The notes below the pieces were generated by a model that saw only the letters and a program-made list of their open reading frames with translations, did no database searches and was not told the origin of the DNA. The translations under genes and the position numbers were made by a program. 64,000 nt of DNA from Marmoricola sp. (lineage in GTDB: Bacteria > Actinomycetota > Actinomycetes > Propionibacteriales > Nocardioidaceae): positions 35,995 through 99,994 of the forward strand of contig JAOPXK010000056.1 of NCBI GenBank assembly GCA_025965195.1, given 5' to 3'. Below, piece by piece: positions 19,587-28,051 of the stretch (positions are counted from its first letter, which is position 1; each line of letters opens with the position of its first letter).

Positions 19587-20522
19587 ATGCGGCTGGGCGT
19601 GCTCGACATCGGCTCCAACACGGGGCATCTGCTGGTGGTGGATGCACGCGGTGGCGCCGCTCCGATGCCGGCATCGAAGTACAAGGAGCCGCTCCGGCTG
19701 GCCGAGCACCTCGATGCCGACGGTGCCGTCACGGACTCCGGGATCGCGGCGCTGACCACATTCGTCGGCCACGCACTTGAGGCCGCGGAGGACAAGGGCT
19801 GCGAGGAGATCTTCTCGTTCGCGACCTCCGCCATCCGCGACGCCGTCAACGCCGAAGCCGTCCTTGCCCACGTCCGCGAGCGCACCGGTGTCGACATCCT
19901 GGTGCTGCCCGGTGAGGACGAGGCGCGGCTGACGTTCCTCGCCGTACGCCGCTGGTTCGGCTGGTCCTCGGGACGGCTCGCGGTCTTCGACATCGGCGGA
20001 GGTTCGCTCGAGATCGCGTCCGGATCGGATGCCGCTCCGGACGTCGCGTGGTCGCTGCCCCTGGGCGCGGGCCGGGTGGCCCGGCAGTACTTCAGCGGTG
20101 GCCGCCCCGACGGCAGCACCCTGCGCACGATGCGTCGCGAGATCCGGGCTGCGATCGCCCGGGATGCCGGCCACGTGCTGCGTGGCGGGCCGCCGGACCA
20201 CGCCGTCGCGACGTCCAAGACGTTCCGTTCACTGTCCCGGATCTGTGGCGCAGCACCGTCCAGTGACGGTCCGCTGGTGAAGCGGGTACTCCCGGCGGAC
20301 GAGCTGGAGGAGTGGATCCCGAAGCTGATCGAGATGAGCCAGGCCGAGATCGCGATGCTTCCCGGGGTCTCGCAGTACCGCACCCACCAGATCGTTGCGG
20401 GTGCCCTCCTGGCCTCGGCCGTGATGGACATCTTCGACCTCGCCGAGCTCGACATCTGCCCGTGGGCGCTGCGCGAGGGCGTCATCCTCGAGCGCCTCGA
20501 CAAGATGAGTGTGCTGGGCTGA
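19587..20522 (+). CDS. ppx: Ppx/GppA family exopolyphosphatase
   Basis: 311 residues. An ASKHA-fold phosphatase with phosphate-1 motif DIGSNTGHLLVVD (residues 7-19), FATSAIRDA, PGEDEARLTFL and phosphate-2 motif VFDIGGGSLEI. The short form lacks the C-terminal HD-like region of E. coli Ppx, as does mycobacterial Ppx1. It cleaves polyphosphate or pppGpp; which one cannot be decided here. It is followed two bases later by a sugar-phosphate isomerase gene, an arrangement kept in many Actinobacteria. Confidence 0.9.
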   Translation: MRLGVLDIGSNTGHLLVVDARGGAAPMPASKYKEPLRLAEHLDADGAVTDSGIAALTTFVGHALEAAEDKGCEEIFSFATSAIRDAVNAEAVLAHVRERTGVDILVLPGEDEARLTFLAVRRWFGWSSGRLAVFDIGGGSLEIASGSDAAPDVAWSLPLGAGRVARQYFSGGRPDGSTLRTMRREIRAAIARDAGHVLRGGPPDHAVATSKTFRSLSRICGAAPSSDGPLVKRVLPADELEEWIPKLIEMSQAEIAMLPGVSQYRTHQIVAGALLASAVMDIFDLAELDICPWALREGVILERLDKMSVLG

Positions 20523-20524
20523 TC

Positions 20525-21322
20525 GTGTCCACTGGCCCGCTGTTCGCCCTGTCGACTGCCTCGGTCTATCCGGAGCCGACCTCGGCCGCGTTCGAGTACG
20601 CAGGCCGGCTGGGCTACGACGCCGTCGAGGTGATGGTCGGCATCGACGAGGTCAGCCAGTCCGTCGACAGGGTCAGGTCGTTGATCGACGCCTACGACGT
20701 CCCCGTCTGCGCGATCCACTCACCGTGCCTGCTGATCACCCAGCGGGTGTGGGGGACCGAGCCATGGGCGAAGCTCGAGCGCAGCGCGGAGATGGCTGAC
20801 GCGGTCGGGGCCGACGTGGTCGTCGTGCACCCACCGTTCCGCTGGCAGCGTGAGTACGCCCGTGGCTTCGTCGACGGCATCGCGAAGCTCGAGAAGAAGA
20901 CCGGCATCGCGTTCGCCGTCGAGAACATGTACCCGTGGCGGGCCACGTCGAAGCGCGAGATGCAGGTCTACCAGCCGGGTTGGGATCCCTCGATCGAGAG
21001 CTACGCGAACACCACCGTCGACCTCTCCCATGCAGCCACCGCGCACAGCGACCCGGTGGCGATGGCACGACGACTCGGCGGCCGGCTGCGGCACATCCAC
21101 ATGACCGACGGCAGCGGCTCGGCCAAGGACGAGCACCTGGTGCCGGGCCGTGGGGTGATGCCCTGTGGGGACCTCCTCGGCCATCTCGCGGAGTCCGGCT
21201 TCAAGGGTCACATCGTGATGGAGATCAACACCCGCAAAGCCGCTTCGCGTGAGGAGCGCGAGTCGGATCTCCTTGAGTCATTGGCGTTCAGCAAGCTGCA
21301 CTTCGCCCGGACCCCCTCATGA
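20525..21322 (+). CDS. Sugar phosphate isomerase/epimerase (AP endonuclease 2-like TIM barrel)
   Basis: 265 residues from the GTG at 20525. TIM-barrel protein of the IolE/xylose isomerase-like family: SPCLLI, VVVHPPFRWQ, FAVENMYP, VDLSHA, HIHMTD and HIVMEINT are strand-end motifs whose His, Glu and Asp residues bind a divalent metal in the family. The substrate is unknown. It lies directly behind ppx. Confidence 0.85.
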   Translation: MSTGPLFALSTASVYPEPTSAAFEYAGRLGYDAVEVMVGIDEVSQSVDRVRSLIDAYDVPVCAIHSPCLLITQRVWGTEPWAKLERSAEMADAVGADVVVVHPPFRWQREYARGFVDGIAKLEKKTGIAFAVENMYPWRATSKREMQVYQPGWDPSIESYANTTVDLSHAATAHSDPVAMARRLGGRLRHIHMTDGSGSAKDEHLVPGRGVMPCGDLLGHLAESGFKGHIVMEINTRKAASREERESDLLESLAFSKLHFARTPS

Positions 21323-21339
21323 GCCGGTGACTCGACGAG

Positions 21340-22056
21340 ATGGTGACCGACGCTGTCGAAGTGACCGACCTGACCGTCGTACGCCGCGGGAAGGAAGTGC
21401 TGCGCGACCTTCGGTTCGCCGTACCTCCCGGTGAGGTGACGGGGCTGCTCGGACCGTCGGGCTGTGGCAAGTCGACGCTGATGCGCGCGATCGTCGGAGT
21501 GCAGCGGATCAGCTCGGGGTCCGTGGCGGTGTTCGGCCAGCCGGCAGGGGCCAAGTCGCTTCGCGACCGGATCGGCTACGTCACCCAGGCCCCCAGCGTG
21601 TACGACGACCTGACCGTTGCCGAGAACCTCTTGTTCTTCGCGCGGGTGCTCGGTGTCGACAAGGACCGCGTCGCACGCTGCCTGGAGCAGGTCGACCTGG
21701 CGGACAGCCGCGCCAGCGTCGTCTCTCAGCTCTCGGGTGGGCAGCGGTCCCGGGTCTCGCTCGCGGTCGCACTCCTTGGCGAGCCGACTCTGATCGTCCT
21801 GGACGAGCCCACGGTCGGCCTGGATCCCGTGTTGCGCAAGCAGCTGTGGGGCACTTTCCACGAGCTCGCCGACCAGGGCGCGGCCGTCTTCGTCTCCAGC
21901 CATGTGATGGATGAGGCGGATCGCTGCGACCGGCTGCTGCTGATGCGAGATGGCGTGATCATTGCCGACGGCACACCGCAGGACCTCCGCGAGAAGACCG
22001 GAGCCGCCGACATCGAGCAGGCGTTCCTCACCCTCGTCGAAGGGGATCCGGCGTGA
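21340..22056 (+). CDS. ABC transporter ATP-binding protein (ABC-2 type exporter)
   Basis: 238 residues. Walker A GPSGCGKSTL (39-48), Q-loop VTQAPSVYDDLT, signature LSGGQ, Walker B LIVLDEPTVGLDP and H-loop SSHVMDEAD are complete, in the CcmA/daunorubicin-type export family. The stop overlaps the permease start as GTGA. It powers export of an unknown compound, possibly a lipid or drug. Confidence 0.92.
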   Translation: MVTDAVEVTDLTVVRRGKEVLRDLRFAVPPGEVTGLLGPSGCGKSTLMRAIVGVQRISSGSVAVFGQPAGAKSLRDRIGYVTQAPSVYDDLTVAENLLFFARVLGVDKDRVARCLEQVDLADSRASVVSQLSGGQRSRVSLAVALLGEPTLIVLDEPTVGLDPVLRKQLWGTFHELADQGAAVFVSSHVMDEADRCDRLLLMRDGVIIADGTPQDLREKTGAADIEQAFLTLVEGDPA

Positions 22057-22790
22057 GCCCGCGGATCACCCTTGCCGTCGCTGCCCGGGTGCTCCTCCAG
22101 ATCCGCCGGGACCGCCGCACGCTGGCGATGCTGCTTGTGCTGCCGTGCGCGCTGATGACCCTGCTGTGGTGGATGTTCCACGACGTCGGCGGTGGGCCGT
22201 TCACCTCCCTCGGGCCGGCACTGCTCGCCCTGATCCCGTTCATCATCATGTTCCTGGTGACGTCGGTGACCACCCTCCGCGAGCGCACCTCGGGCACCCT
22301 TGAGCGGCTGCTGGCGATGCCGATGGGCAAGGGTGACTACCTGCTCGGGTATGCGCTTGCGTTCGGGCTGATCGCCGCGGTCCAGTCCGCGTTGGCTGTC
22401 GGCCTCAGCGTCTGGCTGCTGGACCTCGGCATCACCGGCCATGCCTGGCTGCTGCTCGTCGTTGCCGTGGTCGACGCCATTCTCGGTACGGCGCTCGGGT
22501 TGTTCGTGTCGGCGTTCGCGCAGACGGAGTTCCAGGCCGTCCAGTTCATGCCGGCCCTGGTGATTCCGCAGATCCTGCTGTGCGGCTTGTTCGTCGCGCG
22601 TGACGCCCTGCCGGGAGTGCTGCACGTGGTGTCCGACCTGCTCCCGCTGTCCTACGCCGTCGATGCGATGCGCACCGTCGCCTCCTCGACCGAGACCGGC
22701 GACGTCTGGCAGGACCTCGGCATCATCGCCCTCTTCGTGGTCGGCGGACTCGCGCTCGGTGCCCTCACTCTGCGCCGGCAGTCCCCTTGA
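22053..22790 (+). CDS. ABC-2 type transporter permease
   Basis: 245 residues with six hydrophobic segments. Typical ABC-2 features are the N-terminal cytoplasmic VLLQIRRDRRTLAMLLVLPC, the coupling-helix region LRERTSGTLERLLAMPMGKGDYLLGY and the late LPLSYAVDAMR. It pairs with the ATPase upstream. Its 3' end overlaps the convergent DUF6056 gene by 26 bases. Confidence 0.9.
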   Translation: MSPRITLAVAARVLLQIRRDRRTLAMLLVLPCALMTLLWWMFHDVGGGPFTSLGPALLALIPFIIMFLVTSVTTLRERTSGTLERLLAMPMGKGDYLLGYALAFGLIAAVQSALAVGLSVWLLDLGITGHAWLLLVVAVVDAILGTALGLFVSAFAQTEFQAVQFMPALVIPQILLCGLFVARDALPGVLHVVSDLLPLSYAVDAMRTVASSTETGDVWQDLGIIALFVVGGLALGALTLRRQSP

Positions 22791-24372
22791 GAGCCGGGTC
22801 GTCGTCGCGGTCGATGAGTCGGATCTGCAGTCCCGCGGGCAGGTGATAGAAGCTCTTGTAGCGCTGCTCCCAGACCCCCGGGACCGGATCGGGCACGTGC
22901 ACGTAGTCGCGGAACGGGAGGGTGGGCACCCAGACGACGGTTCGTCCCTTCGCCACCTGGTGACGGATCTGTGCGACCCGGTCGTCCGCCGCCTTGTGGA
23001 CGATGGCGAAGACGGCAAAGTAGCCGGCGAGTGCCACCAGCCCGACCGCGGCCGCAGCGCCGGCGATGGCACGTGCCATCGCCGGGGCGGGCACCCGCTC
23101 CTGCACCTCGGCGAGCAAGGTCAGGGCAACGGCGACCAGCACGACGTACGACGGCAGGAAGTTGCGCGGACCATAGGGGTGAATGGCTGCCATCGGGGCG
23201 GCAAGCGCCACGGCCGACAACGTCAGGACCACCACGTCACGTGAGCGAGTGCTGTCGATGACCAGCGACCGGGCGGCCAGCACCAGGGCGCCGACCAGGG
23301 GGAGAGCGCAGATCCAGGACCAGGGCGTGAGCACGCTGATGTAGTGATGCTGGTCGATGCTCGAGGAGACTGCGGCTCCACCGGCCAGGGCAACTGCGGC
23401 GAGGGCGACGGACGCGGTCACCCCGCGGTTCCAGGCTGACGCCTTGTGCGCGGCGACTGCCAGCCCGAGGACCAGGACGAAGAGGCTGACGTTGAGCACG
23501 GTGTTGGTGGTGACGGCGAGCTGGCTGATCTCCCCGGCGCCCTCCCGGATGATCGCCAGCAGACCACCGATCGCCGAGTGGTCGCCCCGGGCTCCGATGC
23601 CCTGGTAGGTGGAGCTGCCGTTGGCGGCCGCACGGTAGCGCGAGTTGGAGAACATCACGGCCGCGCCGGACAGGGATGCCACCACCCAGATCAGCGCGAC
23701 CGCGCTGACGCGCCTCCGGCGACGGACGTGGAGCGCGAGGTTGACGAGGCTGGCGAGCACGATGAAGAGCGAGACGTGCTCGACGAAGAGCTGGCCGGCG
23801 AACCCGACGAGCAGCAGACCGATGCCGGCAGGCACGGCCAGCCGGCGGCTTCGCAGCCAGTCGCGTTGAACGCTGACCATGAACACGAGCAGGGCGAATG
23901 TGCCGGTCGTGTAGTTGGAGAACCCGGAGAGCCAGACCACGGTCTCCTGCCACATCGACCGGGGCATGGCGACGAGCAACATCGCGCCGACCAGATACCC
24001 CGCAAACGTGCGGGTTCGGGTCAGCACCGCCAGCAGGAACAGCAGGGCCACCAGGGTGAAGCCGACAACGAGCGGTGTCAGCCACGGCGTCCGGGTGAGC
24101 AACAGCACCGTCAGGTTGCCGACGTACCGGCCGTTGTAGTTCGCGAAGTGCTCGTGCAGCCTGGTGATGCCGAGTCGCGCACCCCACTGCCAGTCGTCGC
24201 CGCTGGGCGGAAAGAGCACGGCGAGTGCCGAGAGCACCAGCCCAAGTCCCACGAGGAGGAGCGCCTCGCCACGGAATGCCACCGACGGTCTCAGCCGGCG
24301 GGCGACGCGGTTGTCTGCGAGCAACGTGACCCGGGCTCCCTGTGGTCGATGCATGAACAGGCTGGAGTATCC
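22765..24372 (-). CDS. DUF6056-like polytopic membrane protein, possible glycosyltransferase
   Basis: 535 residues from the ATG at 24372 (GTG at 24402 and ATG at 24354 are alternatives). About eleven transmembrane segments. The first loop has FPPSGDDWQWG and NYNGRYVGNL, reminiscent of the acidic first loop of GT-C glycosyltransferases and of DUF6056/GtrII-like proteins. The final 90 residues (from KAADDRVAQIRHQ) form an outside domain. It diverges from a GtrB-like glycosyltransferase gene 101 bases away, suggesting the pair moves a sugar onto the cell surface: GtrB charges the lipid carrier and this protein transfers from it. The function is inferred. Confidence 0.75.
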   Translation of the reverse strand, partial: GYSSLFMHRPQGARVTLLADNRVARRLRPSVAFRGEALLLVGLGLVLSALAVLFPPSGDDWQWGARLGITRLHEHFANYNGRYVGNLTVLLLTRTPWLTPLVVGFTLVALLFLLAVLTRTRTFAGYLVGAMLLVAMPRSMWQETVVWLSGFSNYTTGTFALLVFMVSVQRDWLRSRRLAVPAGIGLLLVGFAGQLFVEHVSLFIVLASLVNLALHVRRRRRVSAVALIWVVASLSGAAVMFSNSRYRAAANGSSTYQGIGARGDHSAIGGLLAIIREGAGEISQLAVTTNTVLNVSLFVLVLGLAVAAHKASAWNRGVTASVALAAVALAGGAAVSSSIDQHHYISVLTPWSWICALPLVGALVLAARSLVIDSTRSRDVVVLTLSAVALAAPMAAIHPYGPRNFLPSYVVLVAVALTLLAEVQERVPAPAMARAIAGAAAAVGLVALAGYFAVFAIVHKAADDRVAQIRHQVAKGRTVVWVPTLPFRDYVHVPDPVPGVWEQRYKSFYHLPAGLQIRLIDRDDDPALKGTAGAE

Positions 24373-24473
24373 CATCCGGGTCACCCAGGCCGGAGCGGGC
24401 ACCTGCTCGGCCGACGACGCTCACGACGGTCGCCTAGGCTGGCGAGGCATTGCGGGCGGCGAGCGGGAAGGAC

Positions 24474-25412
24474 ATGTCGGTGAAGCTGTCAGTCGTGGTT
24501 CCCTGCTACAACGAGGGCGCCGTCATCGACCGTCTGGTCGACGAGCTCGCGTCGGTCCTCGAACGCCTCGACGGGGACTACGAGGTCCTTCTCGTCGACG
24601 ACGGGAGCACCGACGACACCCTGGACCGGATGCGGCACATCAATGCGACACGACCTGCCTTCCGCTACCTCGTCCTGAGCCGGAACTTCGGCAAGGAGGC
24701 AGCGATGCTCGCCGGCCTCAGCCATGTCGACGCCGATGCGGTCGCCATCATGGATGCCGACCTGCAGCATCCCCCTGAGCTGCTGCTTCCGATGGTCGAG
24801 CTGCTGGGAGCCGGTTACGAGCAAGTGGTTGCCAGACGGGACCGTGCGGGCGAGGCGTGGCCGCGGAGGCTCGCGTCCCGTGCCTACTACCGGATGGTCA
24901 ACGGCTTGATCGACGTCCGGCTGCAGGACGGAGCAGGCGACTTCAGGGTGCTCAGCCGGAGCGCGCTTCGGGCGCTCCTCTCGATCGGCGAGGTGAACCG
25001 GTACTCCAAGGGCCTCTTCGCCTGGATCGGTTTCAGGACGACGTACGTCGACTACCGGAACGCCGCTCGTGCAGGCGGGGAGAGCAAGTGGGGCTTCCGC
25101 TCGCTGTTCAACTACGGGATCGACTCGGTCATCTCGTTCAACAGCAAGCCGCTGCGGATCGCGATCCACGTCGGCGTGCTGATCTCCATGCTGGCGGTCG
25201 TCTACGGCGTCTGGGTCGGCGTGGACGCGATCGTCAACGGCAATGCCGTCCCGGGCTATGTCACGTTGATCTGTGCGGTGGTGGGGCTCGGCGGGCTCCA
25301 GATGATCATGCTCGGGGTGATCGGGGAGTACCTCGGGCGGATCTACACCGAGACCAAGGGGCGTCCGCACTTCTTCATCCGCGAGCGCAGCGCCGACCTC
25401 GAGTCGCGTTGA
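24474..25412 (+). CDS. GT2 glycosyltransferase, GtrB/dolichol-phosphate mannose synthase-like
   Basis: 312 residues from the ATG at 24474 (GGGAAGGA upstream). GT-A catalytic domain with VVPCYNEG, VDDGSTDDT, SRNFGKEAAM, the DxD motif in DADLQHPPE, and the acceptor-side GAGDFRVLSRSA and NRYSKGLFAWIG. Two transmembrane helices at the C-terminus (about 230-255 and 263-290) end in the basic RPHFFIRER. In this family a nucleotide sugar is loaded onto undecaprenyl or polyprenyl phosphate at the inner face of the membrane. Its divergent neighbour is a DUF6056-like membrane protein. The sugar is unknown. Confidence 0.9.
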   Translation: MSVKLSVVVPCYNEGAVIDRLVDELASVLERLDGDYEVLLVDDGSTDDTLDRMRHINATRPAFRYLVLSRNFGKEAAMLAGLSHVDADAVAIMDADLQHPPELLLPMVELLGAGYEQVVARRDRAGEAWPRRLASRAYYRMVNGLIDVRLQDGAGDFRVLSRSALRALLSIGEVNRYSKGLFAWIGFRTTYVDYRNAARAGGESKWGFRSLFNYGIDSVISFNSKPLRIAIHVGVLISMLAVVYGVWVGVDAIVNGNAVPGYVTLICAVVGLGGLQMIMLGVIGEYLGRIYTETKGRPHFFIRERSADLESR

Positions 25413-25419
25413 CCTCCCC

Positions 25420-25479
25420 GCTGATCTTCCCGCTGACACCCCGGTTCATCTCTCCATTGATCTCCCGGCTGATCTCCCG
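25420..25479. repeat. Five degenerate 12-bp tandem units after the glycosyltransferase
   Basis: GCTGATCTTCCC, GCTGACACCCCG, GTTCATCTCTCC, ATTGATCTCCCG and GCTGATCTCCCG follow one another seven bases after the GT2 stop. The copies differ at a few positions each, so the array is old or under loose constraint. Confidence 0.7.
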
Positions 25480-25545
25480 GTGCGCCGACTGGTCCGTGCG
25501 GGCGTACCGTTGGCACCGTTTTCAACTCACCAGGGAGGTCCGCAC

Positions 25546-26475
25546 GTGCTTCGGCAACCGCTGCTGATGCTGGCACGCAGCCAGCAGATCAAGCAGCTCG
25601 TCACCAAGATGCCGGTCAGCAGCGGCATCGTCTCGCGCTACGTGCCCGGTGAGGACACCGAGTCAGCGGTGGACGCGACCCGTCGGCTCGTCGACGACGG
25701 GCTGAGCGTGACCCTCGACTTCCTCGGTGAGGACACCCTCGACGAGGGCCAGGCCGAGGGGACCGTGACGGCGTACCTCGACCTGCTCGACGGCCTCACC
25801 AGGGCAGGCCTGTCCCGGAGCGCCGAGGTCAGCGTGAAGCTCTCCGCAATCGGCCAGGCGCTTCCCGAGATCGGCCACAAGCTCGCGCTCGAGAACGCTC
25901 GCCGGATCTGCCGGGCGGCCCGCAACGCCGGCACCACGGTCACCCTGGACATGGAGGACCACACCACCACCGACTCGACGCTCGCGACCCTTCACGAGCT
26001 CCGCAAGGACTACCCGGAGACCGGCGCCGTGGTGCAGGCCTACCTCCGTCGCACCGAGGGCGACTGCCGCGCCCTGGCCTACGAAGGTTCACGCGTCCGG
26101 CTCTGCAAGGGTGCCTACAACGAGCCGGAGAGCGTTGCCTACGGCAGCCGCCACGAGGTCGACAAGTCCTACGTCCGGTGTCTGAAGGTGCTGATGAACG
26201 GCCAGGGCTACCCGATGGTCGCCAGCCACGACCCGCGGATGGTCAAGATCGCCGCCGCCCTCGCCACCCGCAGCGGCCGCTCACCGGGGAGCTATGAGTT
26301 CCAGATGCTGTTCGGCATCCGCCCCGACGAGCAGAGGCGGCTGGCCCGCGCGGGCGAGACGGTGCGCGTCTACGTGCCCTACGGCCAGGAGTGGTACGGC
26401 TACCTGATGAGAAGGCTCGCCGAGCGCCCGGCGAACCTGACATTCTTCTTGCGTTCGCTCATCTCCCGGAAGTAG
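25546..26475 (+). CDS. Proline dehydrogenase (monofunctional, FAD)
   Basis: 309 residues from the GTG at 25546, placed by AGGGAGG at 25531. PutA-type barrel with VSVKLSAIGQ, VTLDMEDHTTTD, QAYLRRTEGD, RVRLCKGAYNE, ASHDPRM, EFQMLFGIR and YVPYGQEWYGYLMRRLAERP, all in the order expected for FAD and proline binding. It oxidises proline to pyrroline-5-carboxylate and passes electrons to quinone. proC, which runs the opposite reaction, follows after 12 bases. Confidence 0.93.
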   Translation: MLRQPLLMLARSQQIKQLVTKMPVSSGIVSRYVPGEDTESAVDATRRLVDDGLSVTLDFLGEDTLDEGQAEGTVTAYLDLLDGLTRAGLSRSAEVSVKLSAIGQALPEIGHKLALENARRICRAARNAGTTVTLDMEDHTTTDSTLATLHELRKDYPETGAVVQAYLRRTEGDCRALAYEGSRVRLCKGAYNEPESVAYGSRHEVDKSYVRCLKVLMNGQGYPMVASHDPRMVKIAAALATRSGRSPGSYEFQMLFGIRPDEQRRLARAGETVRVYVPYGQEWYGYLMRRLAERPANLTFFLRSLISRK

Positions 26476-26487
26476 GCAGGACTCCCC

Positions 26488-27291
26488 ATGACAGTCGCGA
26501 TCATCGGCGCCGGTGTGATGGGGGAGACCCTGCTCTCCGGGCTGATCCGTAGCGGCCAGCCGGCCTCCGAGCTGTTGGTCGGCGAGAAGCGGGCCGATCG
26601 CGCCAGGGAGCTCACCGAGAAGTACGGCGTGAAGGTGGTCTCGAACACCGAGGCCGCCGGCGGCGCGGAGACCGTCGCGCTCGTCGTCAAGCCGCAGGAC
26701 ATGGGCGACGTGCTCACCGAGATCGCGCCGTTCCTGAAGCCCGGTCAGCTGGTCGTCTCGCTGGCAGCGGGCATCACCACCGGGTACATCGAGAAGCACA
26801 TTCCGGACGGCGTCGCCGTGGTCCGGGTGATGCCCAACACCCCCGCTCTCGTCGACGAGGGGATGGCTGCGATCTCGCCGGGCACCCACTGCGACGAGGA
26901 GCACCTGGTCATCGCCGAGTCACTGCTGTCCGCCACGGGGCGGGTGGTTCGCGTCCCCGAGAAGCACCAGGACGCGGTCACGGCCATCTCGGGTTCCGGT
27001 CCGGCGTACATCTTCTTCGTCGTCGAGTCGATGATCGAGGCCGGCGTACACCTCGGGCTGCCGCGCACGACTGCGACCGAGCTCACCGTCCAGACGCTCT
27101 TCGGCTCGGCCAAGATGCTGCGGGAGACCGGCGACCATCCGACCGTGCTGCGCGAGCGCGTCACCTCTCCGGGCGGCACCACGGCTGCGGCGATCCGTCA
27201 GCTCGAGGACCACAAGGTGCGGGCCGCGTTCATCACCGCCATGGAGGCCGCGCGCGACCGGTCGATCGCCCTCGCCAAAGAGGTCGACTGA
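26488..27291 (+). CDS. proC: Pyrroline-5-carboxylate reductase
   Basis: 267 residues. NADPH-binding GAGVMGETLLSGL (residues 7-19), VVKPQDM, VRVMPNTPALVDEGM and the C-terminal signature AISGSGPAYIFF with RERVTSPGGTTAAAI are all present. It makes proline from pyrroline-5-carboxylate. It may share a transcript with the proline dehydrogenase gene, an unusual pairing of breakdown and synthesis steps. In many Actinobacteria proC sits next to the small HTH gene found downstream here. Confidence 0.95.
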   Translation: MTVAIIGAGVMGETLLSGLIRSGQPASELLVGEKRADRARELTEKYGVKVVSNTEAAGGAETVALVVKPQDMGDVLTEIAPFLKPGQLVVSLAAGITTGYIEKHIPDGVAVVRVMPNTPALVDEGMAAISPGTHCDEEHLVIAESLLSATGRVVRVPEKHQDAVTAISGSGPAYIFFVVESMIEAGVHLGLPRTTATELTVQTLFGSAKMLRETGDHPTVLRERVTSPGGTTAAAIRQLEDHKVRAAFITAMEAARDRSIALAKEVD

Positions 27292-27562
27292 TCGCCGGCT
27301 GGTCAGGCCCTTGCGCAGGCCGATCGCCCAGCGCGGGCCTGCACTGGTACAGACCAGTGGGTTTGAGCCTGAAACGCCCGATTTTCGCCTGAAATAGCCG
27401 AGAGATTGAGCCGAATTGCAAGCCGCCACGCCGAACGGCATCGGAACTCACGATTCACCCCTTCCCCATGAGTCACATCAGGCCCTATCCTCACAGCAGT
27501 CAGGCACGCATTGTTGTCCGGTGGGGAAGCCGGAGAGCGTGCCAGGAAAGTGCGGGTGCTAC

Positions 27563-27769
27563 ATGGCTTCCAACACGACCGGAGACATCTCCGAAGTGAA
27601 GTTCTTGACCGTTGCCGAAGTGGCCGCGGTCATGAGGGTGTCGAAGATGACGGTCTATCGCCTGGTCCACAGTGGGGAGTTGCCTGCCGTTCGCGTGGGC
27701 CGCTCGTTCCGGGTCAGCGAGAAGGACGTCAACGAGTACCTCAAGAACAGCTTCTTCCAGACCGGCTGA
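27563..27769 (+). CDS. Small excisionase-family (MerR-like) helix-turn-helix protein
   Basis: 68 residues from the ATG at 27563. Nearly the whole protein is one winged HTH of the excisionase/HTH_17 family: FLTVAEVAAVMRVSKMTVYRLVHSGELPAVRVGRSFRVSEKDV. Conserved between proC and the bS22 gene in Actinobacteria, where such proteins act as DNA-binding regulators rather than phage excisionases. Upstream (27292-27562) is a 271-base gap with a CACTGGT/ACCAGTG hairpin at 27342-27359 and presumably the promoter. Targets unknown. Confidence 0.85.
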   Translation: MASNTTGDISEVKFLTVAEVAAVMRVSKMTVYRLVHSGELPAVRVGRSFRVSEKDVNEYLKNSFFQTG

Positions 27770-27804
27770 GACTTCTTCGGCCGCAACGCAGCACCAACCA
27801 CCGG

Positions 27805-27832
27805 ATCGGACGTGAGACCACTCACGTCCGAT
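27805..27832 (+). terminator. Strong hairpin after the HTH gene
   Basis: ATCGGACGTGAG (27805-27816) and CTCACGTCCGAT (27821-27832) form a perfect 12-bp stem with an ACCA loop, followed by a T-rich TCGTCTGT. It separates the HTH gene from the bS22 gene. Confidence 0.8.
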
Positions 27833-27929
27833 TCGTCTGTCCCGCTGAGGGCCGTTACGCTGTGATCTTCCAAGGGGCGGCTGCCGCAACGGCATTTTCG
27901 CTCCCTGCACGTACTCGAGAGGTCCACCC

Positions 27930-28031
27930 GTGGGTTCAGTCATCAAGAAGCGCCGTAAGCGCATGGCGAAGAAGAAGCACCGCAAGCTGCTGAAGAAGAC
28001 ACGCGTTCAGCGTCGTCGTCTGGGCAAGTAA
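27930..28031 (+). CDS. Small ribosomal subunit protein bS22 (AURKAIP1/COX24 domain)
   Basis: 33 residues starting GTG at 27930 (GAGG seven bases upstream): [19 protein letters not shown] followed by [14 protein letters not shown]. More than half of the residues are Lys or Arg. It matches the tiny actinobacterial ribosomal protein found near the decoding centre in mycobacterial ribosomes and related to mitochondrial AURKAIP1. The position between the HTH gene and the epimerase is the conserved one. It is too short for most gene finders. Confidence 0.9.
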   Translation: MGSVIKKRRKRMAKKKHRKLLKKTRVQRRRLGK

Positions 28032-28051
28032 GCATCCCCACGGGAACACGC

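Noticed and set aside
27486..27491. TATCCT as a -10 box for the HTH gene
   Set aside because: No -35-like hexamer at the right distance, so no promoter was called.
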